A DNA stretch of 64,000 bases from Nonomuraea maritima (GCF_900100395.1 NZ_FNFB01000037.1:1-64000); one strand, 5' to 3'. Shown: positions 17,377-26,497, counted from the first letter of the stretch. A program made the numbers and translations. Notes: generated by a model not told the origin, from the sequence alone.

Positions 17377-17679
17377 GTGTACGCGATCGTTCGTTGCGGC
17401 GGCAGGCAGCAGAAGGTCTCCGTCGGTGACGTCCTCGAGGTGGACAAGGTCGCCGGCGAGGTCGGCTCTTCGGTTTCGCTGCCGACGTTGCTCGTCGTCA
17501 ACGAAGGCGACGTGACCACCGAGGCGGGCAAGTTCACGGTCAACGCCGAGATCCTCGGTGAGACCAAGGGTCCGAAGATCCGCATTCTCAAGTACAAGAA
17601 CAAGACCGGTTACAAGAAGCGCCAGGGTCACCGCCAGCGGTACACCCAGGTGAAGATCACCGGTATCGAGCAGGCCTGA
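17377..17679 (+). CDS. rplU: 50S ribosomal protein L21
   Basis: Component of the large ribosomal subunit that binds 23S rRNA. The 100-residue sequence starts MYAIVRCGGRQ and ends with the basic KTGYKKRQGHRQ segment typical of L21. The GTG at 17377 follows GAAGGG. rpmA comes 15 bases later, the near-universal rplU-rpmA pair. Confidence 0.98.
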   Translation: MYAIVRCGGRQQKVSVGDVLEVDKVAGEVGSSVSLPTLLVVNEGDVTTEAGKFTVNAEILGETKGPKIRILKYKNKTGYKKRQGHRQRYTQVKITGIEQA

Positions 17680-17694
17680 ACGGGAGTTTGAGAG

Positions 17695-17952
17695 ATGGCA
17701 CACAAGAAGGGCGCGTCGTCCACCCGGAACGGTCGTGACTCCAACGCCCAGCGTCTGGGCGTCAAGCGCTTCGGTGGCCAGCTGGTCAACGCGGGCGAGA
17801 TCATCGTCCGTCAGCGTGGCACCCACTTCCACCCCGGTGACAACGTGGGCCGCGGTGGCGACGACACGCTGTTCGCGCTGGCCGCCGGCCACGTGCAGTT
17901 CGGTCTCAAGCGCGGCCGTCGGGCCGTGAGCATCGTTCCCGTCGCGGAGTAG
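17695..17952 (+). CDS. rpmA: 50S ribosomal protein L27
   Basis: Large-subunit protein whose N-terminus reaches the peptidyl-transferase centre. The 85-residue sequence begins MAHKKGASSTRNGRDSNAQ and contains RQRGTHFHPGDNVG, both hallmark L27 segments. It has no Firmicute-type cleavable N-terminal extension. GGGAG upstream serves as ribosome-binding site. A strong terminator follows, ending the rplU-rpmA unit. Confidence 0.98.
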   Translation: MAHKKGASSTRNGRDSNAQRLGVKRFGGQLVNAGEIIVRQRGTHFHPGDNVGRGGDDTLFALAAGHVQFGLKRGRRAVSIVPVAE

Positions 17953-17978
17953 TTTCTCCGGCGACCTCGGGTTTCGCG

Positions 17979-18017
17979 TCAAGGGGTGGATCTACCGATC
18001 CACCCCTTGAGCTTTTC
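17979..18017 (+). terminator. Rho-independent terminator after rpmA
   Basis: TCAAGGGGTGGATC and GATCCACCCCTTGA form a perfect 14-bp stem with a TACC loop, followed by GCTTTTCC. It separates L21/L27 from obgE. Confidence 0.88.
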
Positions 18018-18355
18018 CTGGGGTGTTGAGTGCGGGTTCGAGCGCGTTGAGTGGCCAGGGGTTTCGGGCCCTGTACTGGTACAGGGTCGCCGAGCGCCTG
18101 GATTTCTGGGCGAGCTCCACCGTGCGAGGTCCAGGGGCGTCGGAGGGACGCGGGGGTTTCGGCGTTTTTCCGGGTGCTGGTGCGAAGTGGAGTCGCCGGG
18201 TGTCCCGGGGGTCCGGGTGCCGGTGGATGCAGGGGTGCCGGTGTTCGAGGTCTCGAGCGCTGGTGGGATGCGGGGCCGCCGTACGGATTACGGGCGTCTG
18301 TGGTCTCGTTGTGTTGGTATGAGATGCCCCTGGTGGGGTGATGGAGGAATGCGAG
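18018..18355 (+). promoter_or_regulatory. obgE upstream region with perfect dyad
   Basis: About 340 bases without a gene. At 18069-18086, CCCTGTAC and GTACAGGG form a perfect 8-bp inverted repeat with a TG spacer, a plausible operator. A GTTGGTATGAG stretch near 18315 is a weak -10 candidate. The rest shows no coding potential or recognisable RNA. Confidence 0.35.
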
Positions 18356-19708
18356 ATGCCGGACTTCGTGGACCAGGTGGTCCTGCACGTCAAGGCCGGT
18401 GACGGAGGGAACGGGTGCGCCTCCATCCACCGGGAGAAGTTCAAGCCGCTCGGCGGGCCCGACGGCGGCAACGGCGGGCGTGGCGGCGACCTCATTCTCG
18501 AGGTCGACCCCAACACGGCGACGCTGCTCGACTACCACCGCCGTCCGCACCGCAAGGCGGAGAACGGCAAGCAGGGGCAGGGCGCCAACCGCGACGGCGC
18601 CAACGGCGAGGACGTCGTCCTGCCCGTGCCCAACGGCACCGTGGTGAAGAACGCCGTGACCGGTGAGGTGCTGGTCGACCTCGTGGGGGCGGGCACTCGG
18701 TACGTGCTCGCCGAGGGCGGGCACGGCGGGCTCGGCAACGCGGCCCTGGCCACCACGAAGCGCAAGGCGCCCGGGTTCGCGCTGCTCGGCGAGCCGGGCG
18801 ACGAGCTGGACGTGGTGCTGGAGCTGAAGAGCGTCGCCGACGTGGCGCTGGTCGGGTTCCCGAGCGCGGGCAAGTCGTCGCTGATCGCCGCGTTGAGCGC
18901 GGCCAAGCCGAAGATCGCTGACTACCCGTTCACGACCTTGATCCCGAACCTGGGGGTCGTGACGGCGGGCGACCACGTCTTCACCGTCGCGGACGTGCCC
19001 GGGCTGATCCCCGGGGCCTCCCAGGGCAAGGGGCTGGGGCACGAGTTCCTGCGGCACGTCGAGCGGTGCGACATGCTCGTGCACGTCATCGACTGCGCCA
19101 CGATGGAGCCCGGGCGAGACCCGATCACCGACTACGAGGTGATCGAGGCCGAACTGCGGGCGTACGGGAAGCTCGAGGACCGGCCGCGGATGATCGTGCT
19201 GAACAAGGCCGACGTGCCCGACGCGCGGGAGCTGGCCGAGATGGTCGCGGCCGAGTTCGAGGAGAAGGGGCTGCAGGTCTTCACGATCTCGGCCGCCACG
19301 CATGACGGGTTGCGGGAGCTCACGTACGCGATGGGCGAGTGGGTCGCGGCGGCGCGGGCGAACAAGCCGGTCGAGGAGCCCACGCGGCTGGTGATCCGTC
19401 CCAAGCAGCTCGGCGAGGCCGGGTTCAAGGTGCGGCGGGTCAACGACAACCTGTTCCAGATCACCGGTGAGAAGCCCGAGCGGTGGATCCGGCAGACCGA
19501 CTTCAGCAACGACGAGGCCGTCGGCTACCTCGCCGACCGGCTCGAGCGGCTCGGGGTCGAGGAGCAGCTGGCCAAGGCCGGGGCCCAGCCGGGGGCGGAG
19601 GTGGTCATCGGCTCGATGGAGGGCGGCTACGTCTTCGACTGGCAGCCCACGCTGCACGCCGAGTCGATCAGGCAGGGACCGCGCGGCACCGACAACCGCC
19701 TGGCGTAG
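18356..19708 (+). CDS. obgE: GTPase ObgE/CgtA
   Basis: Essential GTPase that binds the 50S subunit and couples ribosome assembly to nutrient state. The 450 residues comprise the Gly-rich Obg fold (about 1-160), the G domain (P-loop GFPSAGKSS, switch DVPG, NKAD) and the C-terminal OCT domain that ends in GGYVFDWQP and a short tail. The ATG at 18356 has GGAGG at 18343. An earlier in-frame ATG at 18338 lies before that site and is less likely. Confidence 0.96.
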   Translation: MPDFVDQVVLHVKAGDGGNGCASIHREKFKPLGGPDGGNGGRGGDLILEVDPNTATLLDYHRRPHRKAENGKQGQGANRDGANGEDVVLPVPNGTVVKNAVTGEVLVDLVGAGTRYVLAEGGHGGLGNAALATTKRKAPGFALLGEPGDELDVVLELKSVADVALVGFPSAGKSSLIAALSAAKPKIADYPFTTLIPNLGVVTAGDHVFTVADVPGLIPGASQGKGLGHEFLRHVERCDMLVHVIDCATMEPGRDPITDYEVIEAELRAYGKLEDRPRMIVLNKADVPDARELAEMVAAEFEEKGLQVFTISAATHDGLRELTYAMGEWVAAARANKPVEEPTRLVIRPKQLGEAGFKVRRVNDNLFQITGEKPERWIRQTDFSNDEAVGYLADRLERLGVEEQLAKAGAQPGAEVVIGSMEGGYVFDWQPTLHAESIRQGPRGTDNRLA

Positions 19709-19739
19709 CACCGACGCCGCCAGAGGCGCCTCCAACCGG

Positions 19740-20400
19740 ATGGCGCCTCTACGGTACGGGCCCAGCGGGCGCAGCGTGTCGACGGCCAGGGCCGGGGTTG
19801 GCTTCTCCGCGGTACGGGCGCGGCAGGCGCGGCGTGTCAACGGCTGAGAGCTGGGGTTGGCGCCCCGCGCACGGTCAGCGCGTGGGCGGACGGGGGCTCG
19901 CCGCGAGTCATCGATGCGACGGTAAGTGCTGAGCGCGATTGATGTGAGGGTGGCCGCCGAGCACGCGCGGCGGGCGAAAGTTCGCCGATCGCGGTTGGTG
20001 CGTGGCGGATGGTTCGCCGAGGCGTGATCGATGCGAGGGCGGGCCGCTGAGCGCTCGCGGCGGGCGTGGGGTCGTCGACCGCGATCACCCGAGGGTGGAT
20101 GGGGTCGTTGAGACGGCCGTGATGAGGGTTGGGCGGGCCCGGCGCGATCAACGCGCGGGCAAATCGGCGAGTTCGATTGGTGCGACGGCTGGGGTCCGCC
20201 AAGTCCGACCAACGCGTGGGGGACGCGGGCGCCGGCGGTGCGACGGCTGGGGTCCGCAACGTGCGATCAACGCGTGGGGGACGCGGGCGCCGGCGGTGCG
20301 ACGGCTGGGGTCCGCAACGTGCGATCAACGCGTGGGGGGACGCGGGCGCCGGTGGTGCGACGGCTGGGGGCCGTCAATGCGATCAGGCCGAGGGTGGGTG
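19740..20400. repeat. Degenerate 58-bp tandem repeat array
   Basis: Between obgE and proB lies about 1.1 kb without a gene. The clearest repeats are a 58-bp unit starting TGCGACGGCTGGGG at 20181, 20239, 20297 and 20356. Each unit also holds GCGATCAACGCGTGGGG, so it looks like two ~29-bp halves. An older pair with the same 58-bp spacing starts GGTACGGGC at 19753 and 19811. Further decayed copies (GCG.GAT.GATG.GAGGG) occur at 19933 and 20022. Sequence from 20404 to 20800 is nonrepetitive and shows no recognisable gene. Confidence 0.8.
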
Positions 20401-20800
20401 CGTCCACTTCTGCTCGCGCTCACCGCGCTCACCGACCGCGGCCTGGTCGAGCGGGCGGGCGACGAAGCCGCGCAGATCCACGCCAGGATGGGGAGCCACG
20501 CTGAGGCACCTGTGGCGAAGGTGGAGTGGGTGCCGGCTCGCCCAGGCGGCCCTCGATGACGGGTGCTGGTTGACGAGGGCATTGGCGTGGGTGATCTCGC
20601 TCACCTCCGTGCCCCTGAATGCTGGTGATGTTGGTTATGGGACGCGGCGATTTGTGGGCCCTGAGGGGGCGTGGGCTGCGTTCATGTGTCCGGGTTCTGC
20701 TTGATCGATGGTGAGGGAGGGGTGGTAGCTGCGGTGGCGGTGGTGCTTGCGGGGCTGGTGGGCCGGGGTCGGGGGATCCGGGGTAGGGGGCGGGAGCGGA

Positions 20801-20806
20801 TAGGCT
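20801..20806 (+). promoter_or_regulatory. -10 box TAGGCT of proB (leaderless)
   Basis: TAGGCT, then 7 bases, then the GTG start of proB at 20814. No ribosome-binding site lies before the GTG, so a leaderless transcript is expected. Confidence 0.55.
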
Positions 20807-20813
20807 GCTAGAC

Positions 20814-21932
20814 GTGCGGGAACAGATCGCCTCTGCTTCGAAAGTCGTGGTCAAGGTCGGCTCCTCCTCGCTCACCACCCCTCAGGGCACGATCGACGTC
20901 GACCGTGTCGACGCCCTGGTGGACGTGCTGTCGGCGCGGCGCCGTACCGGGACGCAGGTTGTCCTGGTCTCCTCCGGGGCCATCGCTGCGGGCCTCGGCC
21001 CGCTCGGGCTGAGCGCGCGACCGCGCGACCTGGCGACGCAGCAGGCGGCCGCATCCGTCGGGCAGGGGGTGCTCGTCGCCCGCTACACCTCGTCCTTCGC
21101 CCGCTATGCGCTGCGGGTCGGGCAGGTGCTGCTGACGGCCGACGACATGATGCGGCGGGTTCACCACGCCAACGCCCAGCGCACCCTCAACCGGCTGCTC
21201 GAGCTGGGCATCGTGCCCATCGTCAACGAGAACGACACGGTGGCCACCGATGAGATCCGGTTCGGCGACAACGACCGGCTGGCGGCGCTCGTGGCCCATC
21301 TGATCCACGCCGACGCGCTGATGCTGCTGTCCGACGTCGACGCGCTCTACGACGGCCCGCCGAGCCGTCCGGGCACGCGGCGCCTCGCGGAGGTCCGCGG
21401 CCCCGAGGACCTCGCCGGGGTCGAGCTGGGCAGGAACGGCGCGGCGGTCGGCACCGGCGGCATGGTCACGAAGGTGCAGGCCGCCAGGATCGCCACCGGC
21501 GCGGGCGTGCCCGTGGTGCTCACCGCCGCCGCCCACGCGGCCCAGGCGCTCGCCGGAGCCGAGGTCGGCACCTACTTCCACCCCGACGGCCGGCACCCAG
21601 GCACGCGCCTGCTGTGGCTCGCGCACGCCACCACCGGGCGCGGCCGGCTGTATCTCGACGGCGGTGCGGTCGAGGCGATCGTGGCGCGGCGCAAGTCGCT
21701 GCTGCCGGCCGGTGTGACGTCGGTGGAGGGCGAGTTCGCCGCGGGCGACCCGGTCGACCTGTGCGGCCCGCAGGGGTTCGTGGTGGCCCGCGGGCTGGTC
21801 AACTTCGACGCGACCGAGATCCCCGGCCTGCTCGGCCGCTCCACGAAGGAGCTGGCGAGCGCGCTGGGTCCGGAATATGAACGCGAGCTGATCCACCGTG
21901 ATGACATCGTCATACTGGAAACCCAGAGCTGA
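20814..21932 (+). CDS. proB: Glutamate 5-kinase
   Basis: First step of proline synthesis: phosphorylates glutamate at the gamma-carboxyl. The 372 residues have the amino-acid-kinase domain (VVVKVGSSSL at the start, then VSSGAIAAG and VPIVNENDTVATDE) and a C-terminal PUA domain (about 275-372). The GTG start is fixed by the TAGGCT box seven bases upstream. proA follows after 75 bases that contain a strong hairpin. Confidence 0.97.
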   Translation: MREQIASASKVVVKVGSSSLTTPQGTIDVDRVDALVDVLSARRRTGTQVVLVSSGAIAAGLGPLGLSARPRDLATQQAAASVGQGVLVARYTSSFARYALRVGQVLLTADDMMRRVHHANAQRTLNRLLELGIVPIVNENDTVATDEIRFGDNDRLAALVAHLIHADALMLLSDVDALYDGPPSRPGTRRLAEVRGPEDLAGVELGRNGAAVGTGGMVTKVQAARIATGAGVPVVLTAAAHAAQALAGAEVGTYFHPDGRHPGTRLLWLAHATTGRGRLYLDGGAVEAIVARRKSLLPAGVTSVEGEFAAGDPVDLCGPQGFVVARGLVNFDATEIPGLLGRSTKELASALGPEYERELIHRDDIVILETQS

Positions 21933-21935
21933 GGT

Positions 21936-21962
21936 CCGTGCCGCCCGACGGGGGCGGCACGG
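21936..21962 (+). other. Perfect 11-bp hairpin between proB and proA
   Basis: CCGTGCCGCCC and GGGCGGCACGG form a perfect stem with a five-base loop directly after the proB stop. There is no T tract, so it is more likely an mRNA-stabilising or attenuating structure than a full terminator. Confidence 0.6.
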
Positions 21963-22007
21963 GCGCGGCGATCCGGGCACGTCGGCCCTGAGCAGCGGAG
22001 CGGAGCG

Positions 22008-23279
22008 ATGAGCACTGAGTTCCTGAAGGTCGCCCACGCGGCACGAGAGGCCGCCGCCGAGCTTGCCCCGCTGCCGCGGGCGCCGAAGGACCACGCGCTG
22101 CGCGTGCTCGCCGACGCGCTCGTCGCACGCGCGGCGGAGATCGTCGAGGCCAACGCCCGCGACGTCGAGCGGGCCAGGGCGCAGGGCACCGCGGAGACGA
22201 TGATCGACCGGTTGCGGCTCGACGAGTCGCGCGTCGCGGCGATCGCCGACGCCGTACGCCAGGTGGCCGACCTGCCCGACCCGGTCGGCGAGGTCGTCCG
22301 CGGCTCGACGCTGCCCAACGGGCTGGAGCTGCGCCAGGTCAGGGTGCCGATCGGCGTGATCGGCATCATCTACGAGGGCCGTCCCAACGTCACCGTGGAC
22401 GCCGCCGCGCTCTGTCTGAAGAGCGGCAACGCGGTGCTGCTGCGGGGCTCCTCCAGCGCGTACGCCTCCAACACCGCCCTGGTGCAGGTCATGCAGGAGG
22501 CGCTGCAGGCCACGGAGGTGCCCGCGGAGGCGGTGCAGCTCGTGCCGGGGCAGACCCGTGACTCGGTCAAGGAGCTCATGCGGGCCCGCGGGCTGGTCGA
22601 CGTGCTGATCCCGCGTGGGGGCGCGTCCCTGATCAACTCCGTGGTCGAGGAGTCGACGGTGCCGGTCATCGAGACCGGCGTCGGCAACTGCCACGTCTAC
22701 GTCGACGCCGAGGCCGACGTCGAGCTGGCCGTGCAGATCCTGCTCAACGCCAAGGCGCAGCGGCCGTCGGTGTGCAACGCGGCCGAGACGTTCCTCGTCC
22801 ACGAGGAGATCGCCGACGCGTTCGTGCCGCGGGCGCTGGAGGCGCTGCGCGAGGCCGGGGTGACCGTGCACGGCGACGAGCGGATCGCCCGCTACGGCGA
22901 GGTCGTGCCCGCCACCGAGGACGACTACCTCACCGAGTACGTCTCCCTCGACATCGCCGCCGCGGTCGTCGGATCGCTGGAGGAGGCGGTGACGCACATC
23001 AGGCGGTACGGCTCGGGGCACACCGACGCCATCGTCACCCGCTCGCAGCGGGCCGCCCGCAGGTTCGTCGCCCTGGTCGACTCGGCGGCCGTCGCGGTCA
23101 ACGCCTCGACGCGGTTCACCGACGGCGGCGAGTTCGGGTTCGGGGCCGAGATCGGCATCTCCACGCAGAAGCTGCACGCGCGCGGCCCGATGGGCCTGCC
23201 GGAGCTGACCTCCACCAAGTGGATCTATACGGGTGAGGGGCATTTGCGCACGTCAGAGGGTACGGTGGTGGCCGGTTAG
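22008..23279 (+). CDS. proA: Glutamate-5-semialdehyde dehydrogenase
   Basis: NADPH-dependent reductase for glutamyl phosphate, the second step of proline synthesis. The 423-residue aldehyde-dehydrogenase-fold protein has PIGVIGIIYEGRPNVT near residue 110, the catalytic Cys in RPSVCNAAET, and the FTDGGEFGFGAEIGIST C-terminal segment. ATG at 22008 is preceded by GGAGCGGAG. It forms an operon with proB. Confidence 0.97.
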   Translation: MSTEFLKVAHAAREAAAELAPLPRAPKDHALRVLADALVARAAEIVEANARDVERARAQGTAETMIDRLRLDESRVAAIADAVRQVADLPDPVGEVVRGSTLPNGLELRQVRVPIGVIGIIYEGRPNVTVDAAALCLKSGNAVLLRGSSSAYASNTALVQVMQEALQATEVPAEAVQLVPGQTRDSVKELMRARGLVDVLIPRGGASLINSVVEESTVPVIETGVGNCHVYVDAEADVELAVQILLNAKAQRPSVCNAAETFLVHEEIADAFVPRALEALREAGVTVHGDERIARYGEVVPATEDDYLTEYVSLDIAAAVVGSLEEAVTHIRRYGSGHTDAIVTRSQRAARRFVALVDSAAVAVNASTRFTDGGEFGFGAEIGISTQKLHARGPMGLPELTSTKWIYTGEGHLRTSEGTVVAG

Positions 23280-23329
23280 GCGGCGTGTCGGTCTGACCGG
23301 CGCCGGGCGTCGCGGGTTGACTGGCAGGC

Positions 23330-23506
23330 ATGGAAATCGTCGTCGCCCTCGTGTTCTCGGCCGCGGTGCTGTTCGGCGCCGACCGGCTGCTGCTCTGGCT
23401 GGAGAGCCGCGGTCACATCAACTGGCGCAGGACCGAGCGCCGTCCGCTGGCGGACGCGCCCACGGTCGAACTCGACCGCATGCTCACCGAGCACACTCGC
23501 CGGTAA
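23330..23506 (+). CDS. Small single-span membrane protein (58 aa)
   Basis: A short open frame with one N-terminal hydrophobic segment (IVVALVFSAAVLFGA, about residues 3-17) and a basic, Arg-rich cytoplasmic tail ending LTEHTRR. Codon use in the frame is GC3-rich, as in neighbouring genes. It lies 50 bases after proA and 82 before the kinase gene, on the same strand. A GGCAGG sequence precedes the ATG. I do not recognise the family, so function is unknown. The call rests on coding style and position. Confidence 0.6.
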   Translation: MEIVVALVFSAAVLFGADRLLLWLESRGHINWRRTERRPLADAPTVELDRMLTEHTRR

Positions 23507-23588
23507 ACCTTCGGCGTGCCGCACGCGGCAGAACAGGAACCGGCGCTAGGGTTGTGTCCCTTATGGGCGCGCCCGGCGGGGAGGGACG

Positions 23589-25373
23589 GTGAGCAAGCTC
23601 GGCAAGGTCGGGCCGTACACCTTGGTCGAGCGGCTCGGCCGGGGTGGGATGGGTGAGGTCTATCTCGCTTCCACCCGCCGCGGCGAACAGGTCGCGCTGA
23701 AGGTCCTGCACGATCTGGCAGAGGACACGACCGCGCGGGTGCGGCTGGAGCGCGAGGTGCGCGCGCTGCGCCGGGTCGAGAGCCCGTACGTGGCCAAGGT
23801 GCTCGATGCCGACCTCGACGGCGCCCGCCCGTACCTCGTGATGGAGCACATCGAGGGTGTCACGCTGCTCGAACGCGTGCGCCGGAGCGGGCCGCTCGGG
23901 GTGTCGGAGCTCGTCGACATGGCTCAGGGCATCGCCGCGGCGCTGGCGATCATCCACGCCGCCGGGGTCATCCACCGCGACCTCAAGCCGGGCAACATCA
24001 TCATGGGCGCCGAGGGGCCGGTGCTGATCGACTTCGGCATCGCCCAGGTGCTCGACGCCACCCGGCTCACCATGACGGGCACGTTCCTCGGCACGCCCGG
24101 TTACACCGCGCCCGAGATCTTCGCCGACGAGCAGGTCGACTCGCCCGCCGACATCCACGCGTGGGCGGCCACGGTGGCGTTCGCGGCGACGGGACGGCCG
24201 GCGTTCGGGCGGGGGACGGCCGAGGCGCAGATGTATGCGGTGCTCAACGGGCAGGCCGACCTGAAGGGCGTGCCCGTGGAGCTGTTGCCGCTGGTGCGGG
24301 CGGCGCTCAACCGGGAGCCCGGCAAGCGCCCCACGGCGGCGCTGCTGGCCGACCGGCTGTCCCGGCTGGCCAAGGCCAGCGCGGCCGACGCGGAGCCTTC
24401 CCCCGCCGGCGGGCGCGCCGCCGACGCGGCGGAGGAGGGCGGCAACAAGGGGACGGCCCTGCGCAGCAGGATCTCCGAGGAGGCGCGGTCCGCGCGAAGC
24501 CGGCCGAACCCGATGCCGTCCGAGGGGAAGGTGCCGGCGCCGAGGACACGTACCGGGAGCCGGGCCGTGCCCGACGGCAAGGGTGCCGCGGTGGCGCGCG
24601 CGAGGACGGGCACGGAAGGCAAGGGCGCGCCGGGCAAGGGCACTGAGGGCAAGGGCGCGGCGGCGCGCGGGCGTACCCCGGCTGAGAGCCAGGTTCCGGC
24701 GCCGCGGGCGCGGGCGGGCGGCGAGAAGGTCACCGGGCCGCGGCCCAAGGCGGCCACGCCGCGCCAGCGCACCGCCGCCGCGGTCAGGAGTCGCGCCGCG
24801 GCGGCCAAGCCGCAGGAGCGGCGTACGGCCGGGGCGCGGGCCCAGTCGTCGACGACGCTGCCCGCGGGCAACGGCGCGCTGCTGCTGCTCGCCGTGCTGG
24901 CGGTGCCGTGCGTGGTGGTGACCGTGATCTATCCGATCGCGTCGATCGCGATCACGACGGTGCTCGTGGTGCTGACCAGGTCGCTGTGGATGAGCCACTG
25001 GATGGTCAGGAAGCGCAGCGCGCGGCGGACGCGGGCGGCGCTGCGGGTGCTGTTCTTCCCGGCCGCGCTGACCGGGGCGGCGGTGACCGCCGTCGTGTGG
25101 CCCGGCCTGCCCGTCGCGGTGGCGGCGGGCGGGGCGCTCTGGGCGACCGGTGGCGGGCAGATCGACTCGAGCTGGTGGCAGCAGGCCGCGCCCGTCACGG
25201 TGGCGGGTGTGGTGTTCGGGATGCTGTGCGGCGGGGTCACCGGCCGCGAGATCGAACGGATCGGCCAGCGGCTGCCCGACCTGCGCCGGGACGGGTTGCG
25301 CGCACTCGCCGTGCTGGGCGGGTTCGTCGCCCTGTGTGCGGCGGCCGTGCGCGCCATCGCTCTGCTGCTCTGA
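23589..25373 (+). CDS. Serine/threonine protein kinase with C-terminal membrane domain
   Basis: A Hanks-type kinase of 594 residues. The kinase domain (about 8-265) has the Gly loop GRGGMGEVY, the ATP lysine in VALKVL, the catalytic loop HRDLKPGN, DFGIA, and APEIF. A long Ala/Gly/Lys/Arg-rich linker with GKGAPGKGTEGKGA-type repeats follows (about 270-425). Then come about four to five membrane segments with no extracellular sensor domain. It thus differs from PASTA-type PknB kinases. GTG start with GGAGGGA upstream; a TAGGGT box at 23547 is a likely -10. Targets are unknown. Confidence 0.9.
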   Translation: MSKLGKVGPYTLVERLGRGGMGEVYLASTRRGEQVALKVLHDLAEDTTARVRLEREVRALRRVESPYVAKVLDADLDGARPYLVMEHIEGVTLLERVRRSGPLGVSELVDMAQGIAAALAIIHAAGVIHRDLKPGNIIMGAEGPVLIDFGIAQVLDATRLTMTGTFLGTPGYTAPEIFADEQVDSPADIHAWAATVAFAATGRPAFGRGTAEAQMYAVLNGQADLKGVPVELLPLVRAALNREPGKRPTAALLADRLSRLAKASAADAEPSPAGGRAADAAEEGGNKGTALRSRISEEARSARSRPNPMPSEGKVPAPRTRTGSRAVPDGKGAAVARARTGTEGKGAPGKGTEGKGAAARGRTPAESQVPAPRARAGGEKVTGPRPKAATPRQRTAAAVRSRAAAAKPQERRTAGARAQSSTTLPAGNGALLLLAVLAVPCVVVTVIYPIASIAITTVLVVLTRSLWMSHWMVRKRSARRTRAALRVLFFPAALTGAAVTAVVWPGLPVAVAAGGALWATGGGQIDSSWWQQAAPVTVAGVVFGMLCGGVTGREIERIGQRLPDLRRDGLRALAVLGGFVALCAAAVRAIALLL

Positions 25374-25445
25374 CGCGCTGTACCGGGGTGTGTGTGGCCC
25401 GCCGCCTGCCGGTGACCGGTCTCGGCGGCGGGGCGCGGCTGATCA

Positions 25446-25475
25446 ACCGGATCGGCCGCGTACCGGTGATCCGGT
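25446..25475. terminator. Hairpin between convergent genes
   Basis: ACCGGATC and GATCCGGT form a perfect 8-bp inverted repeat between the kinase gene and the oppositely oriented M48 gene, touching the stop codon of the latter. It may act as a bidirectional terminator, though no T tract is present. Confidence 0.45.
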
Positions 25476-26497
25476 CAGCCCTGGCTGCCGTCGCGGCGGG
25501 AGAAGCGGTTGAAGATGCGCTCGCCCGCGTTCACGGCGCCCTCGGCCACGTCGCGCAGCACCCCGATGAACGGGTCCTGCGACTGCGACCAGGAGGCGCG
25601 GTAGGACTCGGCGGCCGCCTTGATCTCGTCGGTCACCCGCGCGTCGGAGTCGTCCTCGCGGCGCGGGTAGTCGCCGGCGATGATGCGGTCGTACTGGCCG
25701 CTGCGCTGCCACTTGTCGAGCTCCGCCACGCGCACCACGGCGAACGGGTGGGTGGTGCCGAGCAGGTTGAGCACCTTGAGGAAGCCGTCGCGCAGGTCGC
25801 CCGCGGTGTCGTACTCGTGGAACTGCTCCAGGAACGCCTCGATGTTCATCTCGTGCATGTAGGCGCCGCCCGCGAGCTTCATCAGCGCGCGCTTGCCGGC
25901 CTCGGGGTCCTGCCCGACGAGCAGGCCGCCGCGGTCGGACGACAGCTCGGACTTGCGGTACCACTCCTCGAGGCCCGCGACGATCGCGCGCAGGCCGATG
26001 TAGCCCAGCGGGATCCAGGCGACGCGGGTGGCGAGGGTGGTCAGGATGTCGAGCATCGTGCGGTAGACCGCGTGCCCGGACAGGATGTGGGCGGTCTCGT
26101 GGCCGATGACGAAGCGCTGCTCCTCCTCGTTCATGAGGTTGAGCAGGCCGGTGGTCACGACGATGAACGGGTCGTCGAAGCCGATGGCCTTGGCCTGGAC
26201 CCGAGGGTCCTGCTGGATGTAGATCTCGGGGATCCGGTGCAGGTCGAGGGTGTAGGCGGCGTCGCGGCCCATGTCGTAGACGGAGCGGAACTGGGTCTCG
26301 CTGACGCGTACCGCTGACGCCAGGTACATCAGGCGGAGCCGGCGTTCACTGACGAGACCGGACATCTGCTTGAGAACAGTGTCGAACCCGCTCAACTTGC
26401 GCAGAGCGACCAGTGCGGACCGGTCTGCGGGGTGTTCGTAGGCACGGGACGAGATGCCGGGCAGTTGGACGCGGTTGCGGTCCGGGGTGGTCGTCAT
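25475..26497 (-). CDS. M48-family metalloprotease
   Basis: A 340-residue zinc peptidase. The zinc motif is HETAH in RFVIGHETAHILSGH, and the third ligand Glu is in ELSSDRGG. Two hydrophobic stretches follow the HExxH motif (about 155-185), suggesting membrane association. The C-terminal third is hydrophilic. The start MTTTPDR at 26497 is chosen because a TAGCAT -10 box lies exactly seven bases upstream on the minus strand; longer in-frame versions start inside that promoter. It is divergent from nadD. Substrate unknown; a membrane-protein quality-control role like HtpX is an inference. Confidence 0.88.
   Translation of the reverse strand: MTTTPDRNRVQLPGISSRAYEHPADRSALVALRKLSGFDTVLKQMSGLVSERRLRLMYLASAVRVSETQFRSVYDMGRDAAYTLDLHRIPEIYIQQDPRVQAKAIGFDDPFIVVTTGLLNLMNEEEQRFVIGHETAHILSGHAVYRTMLDILTTLATRVAWIPLGYIGLRAIVAGLEEWYRKSELSSDRGGLLVGQDPEAGKRALMKLAGGAYMHEMNIEAFLEQFHEYDTAGDLRDGFLKVLNLLGTTHPFAVVRVAELDKWQRSGQYDRIIAGDYPRREDDSDARVTDEIKAAAESYRASWSQSQDPFIGVLRDVAEGAVNAGERIFNRFSRRDGSQG

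Noticed and set aside
20181..20390. CRISPR-like array
   Set aside because: Units are directly tandem with no unique spacers, and no cas genes are present.
20002..20704. Open frames through the 58-bp repeat array, giving repetitive proteins
   Set aside because: The frames exist in several phases because the repeat lacks stops. There is no ribosome-binding site or promoter, and the period of 58 is not a multiple of three, so a repeat protein would shift frame in every unit.
20808..23243. An 811-codon minus-strand open frame opposite proB and proA
   Set aside because: Antisense to two clear enzymes with all their motifs intact; composition is His/Arg/Asp-rich shadow sequence.
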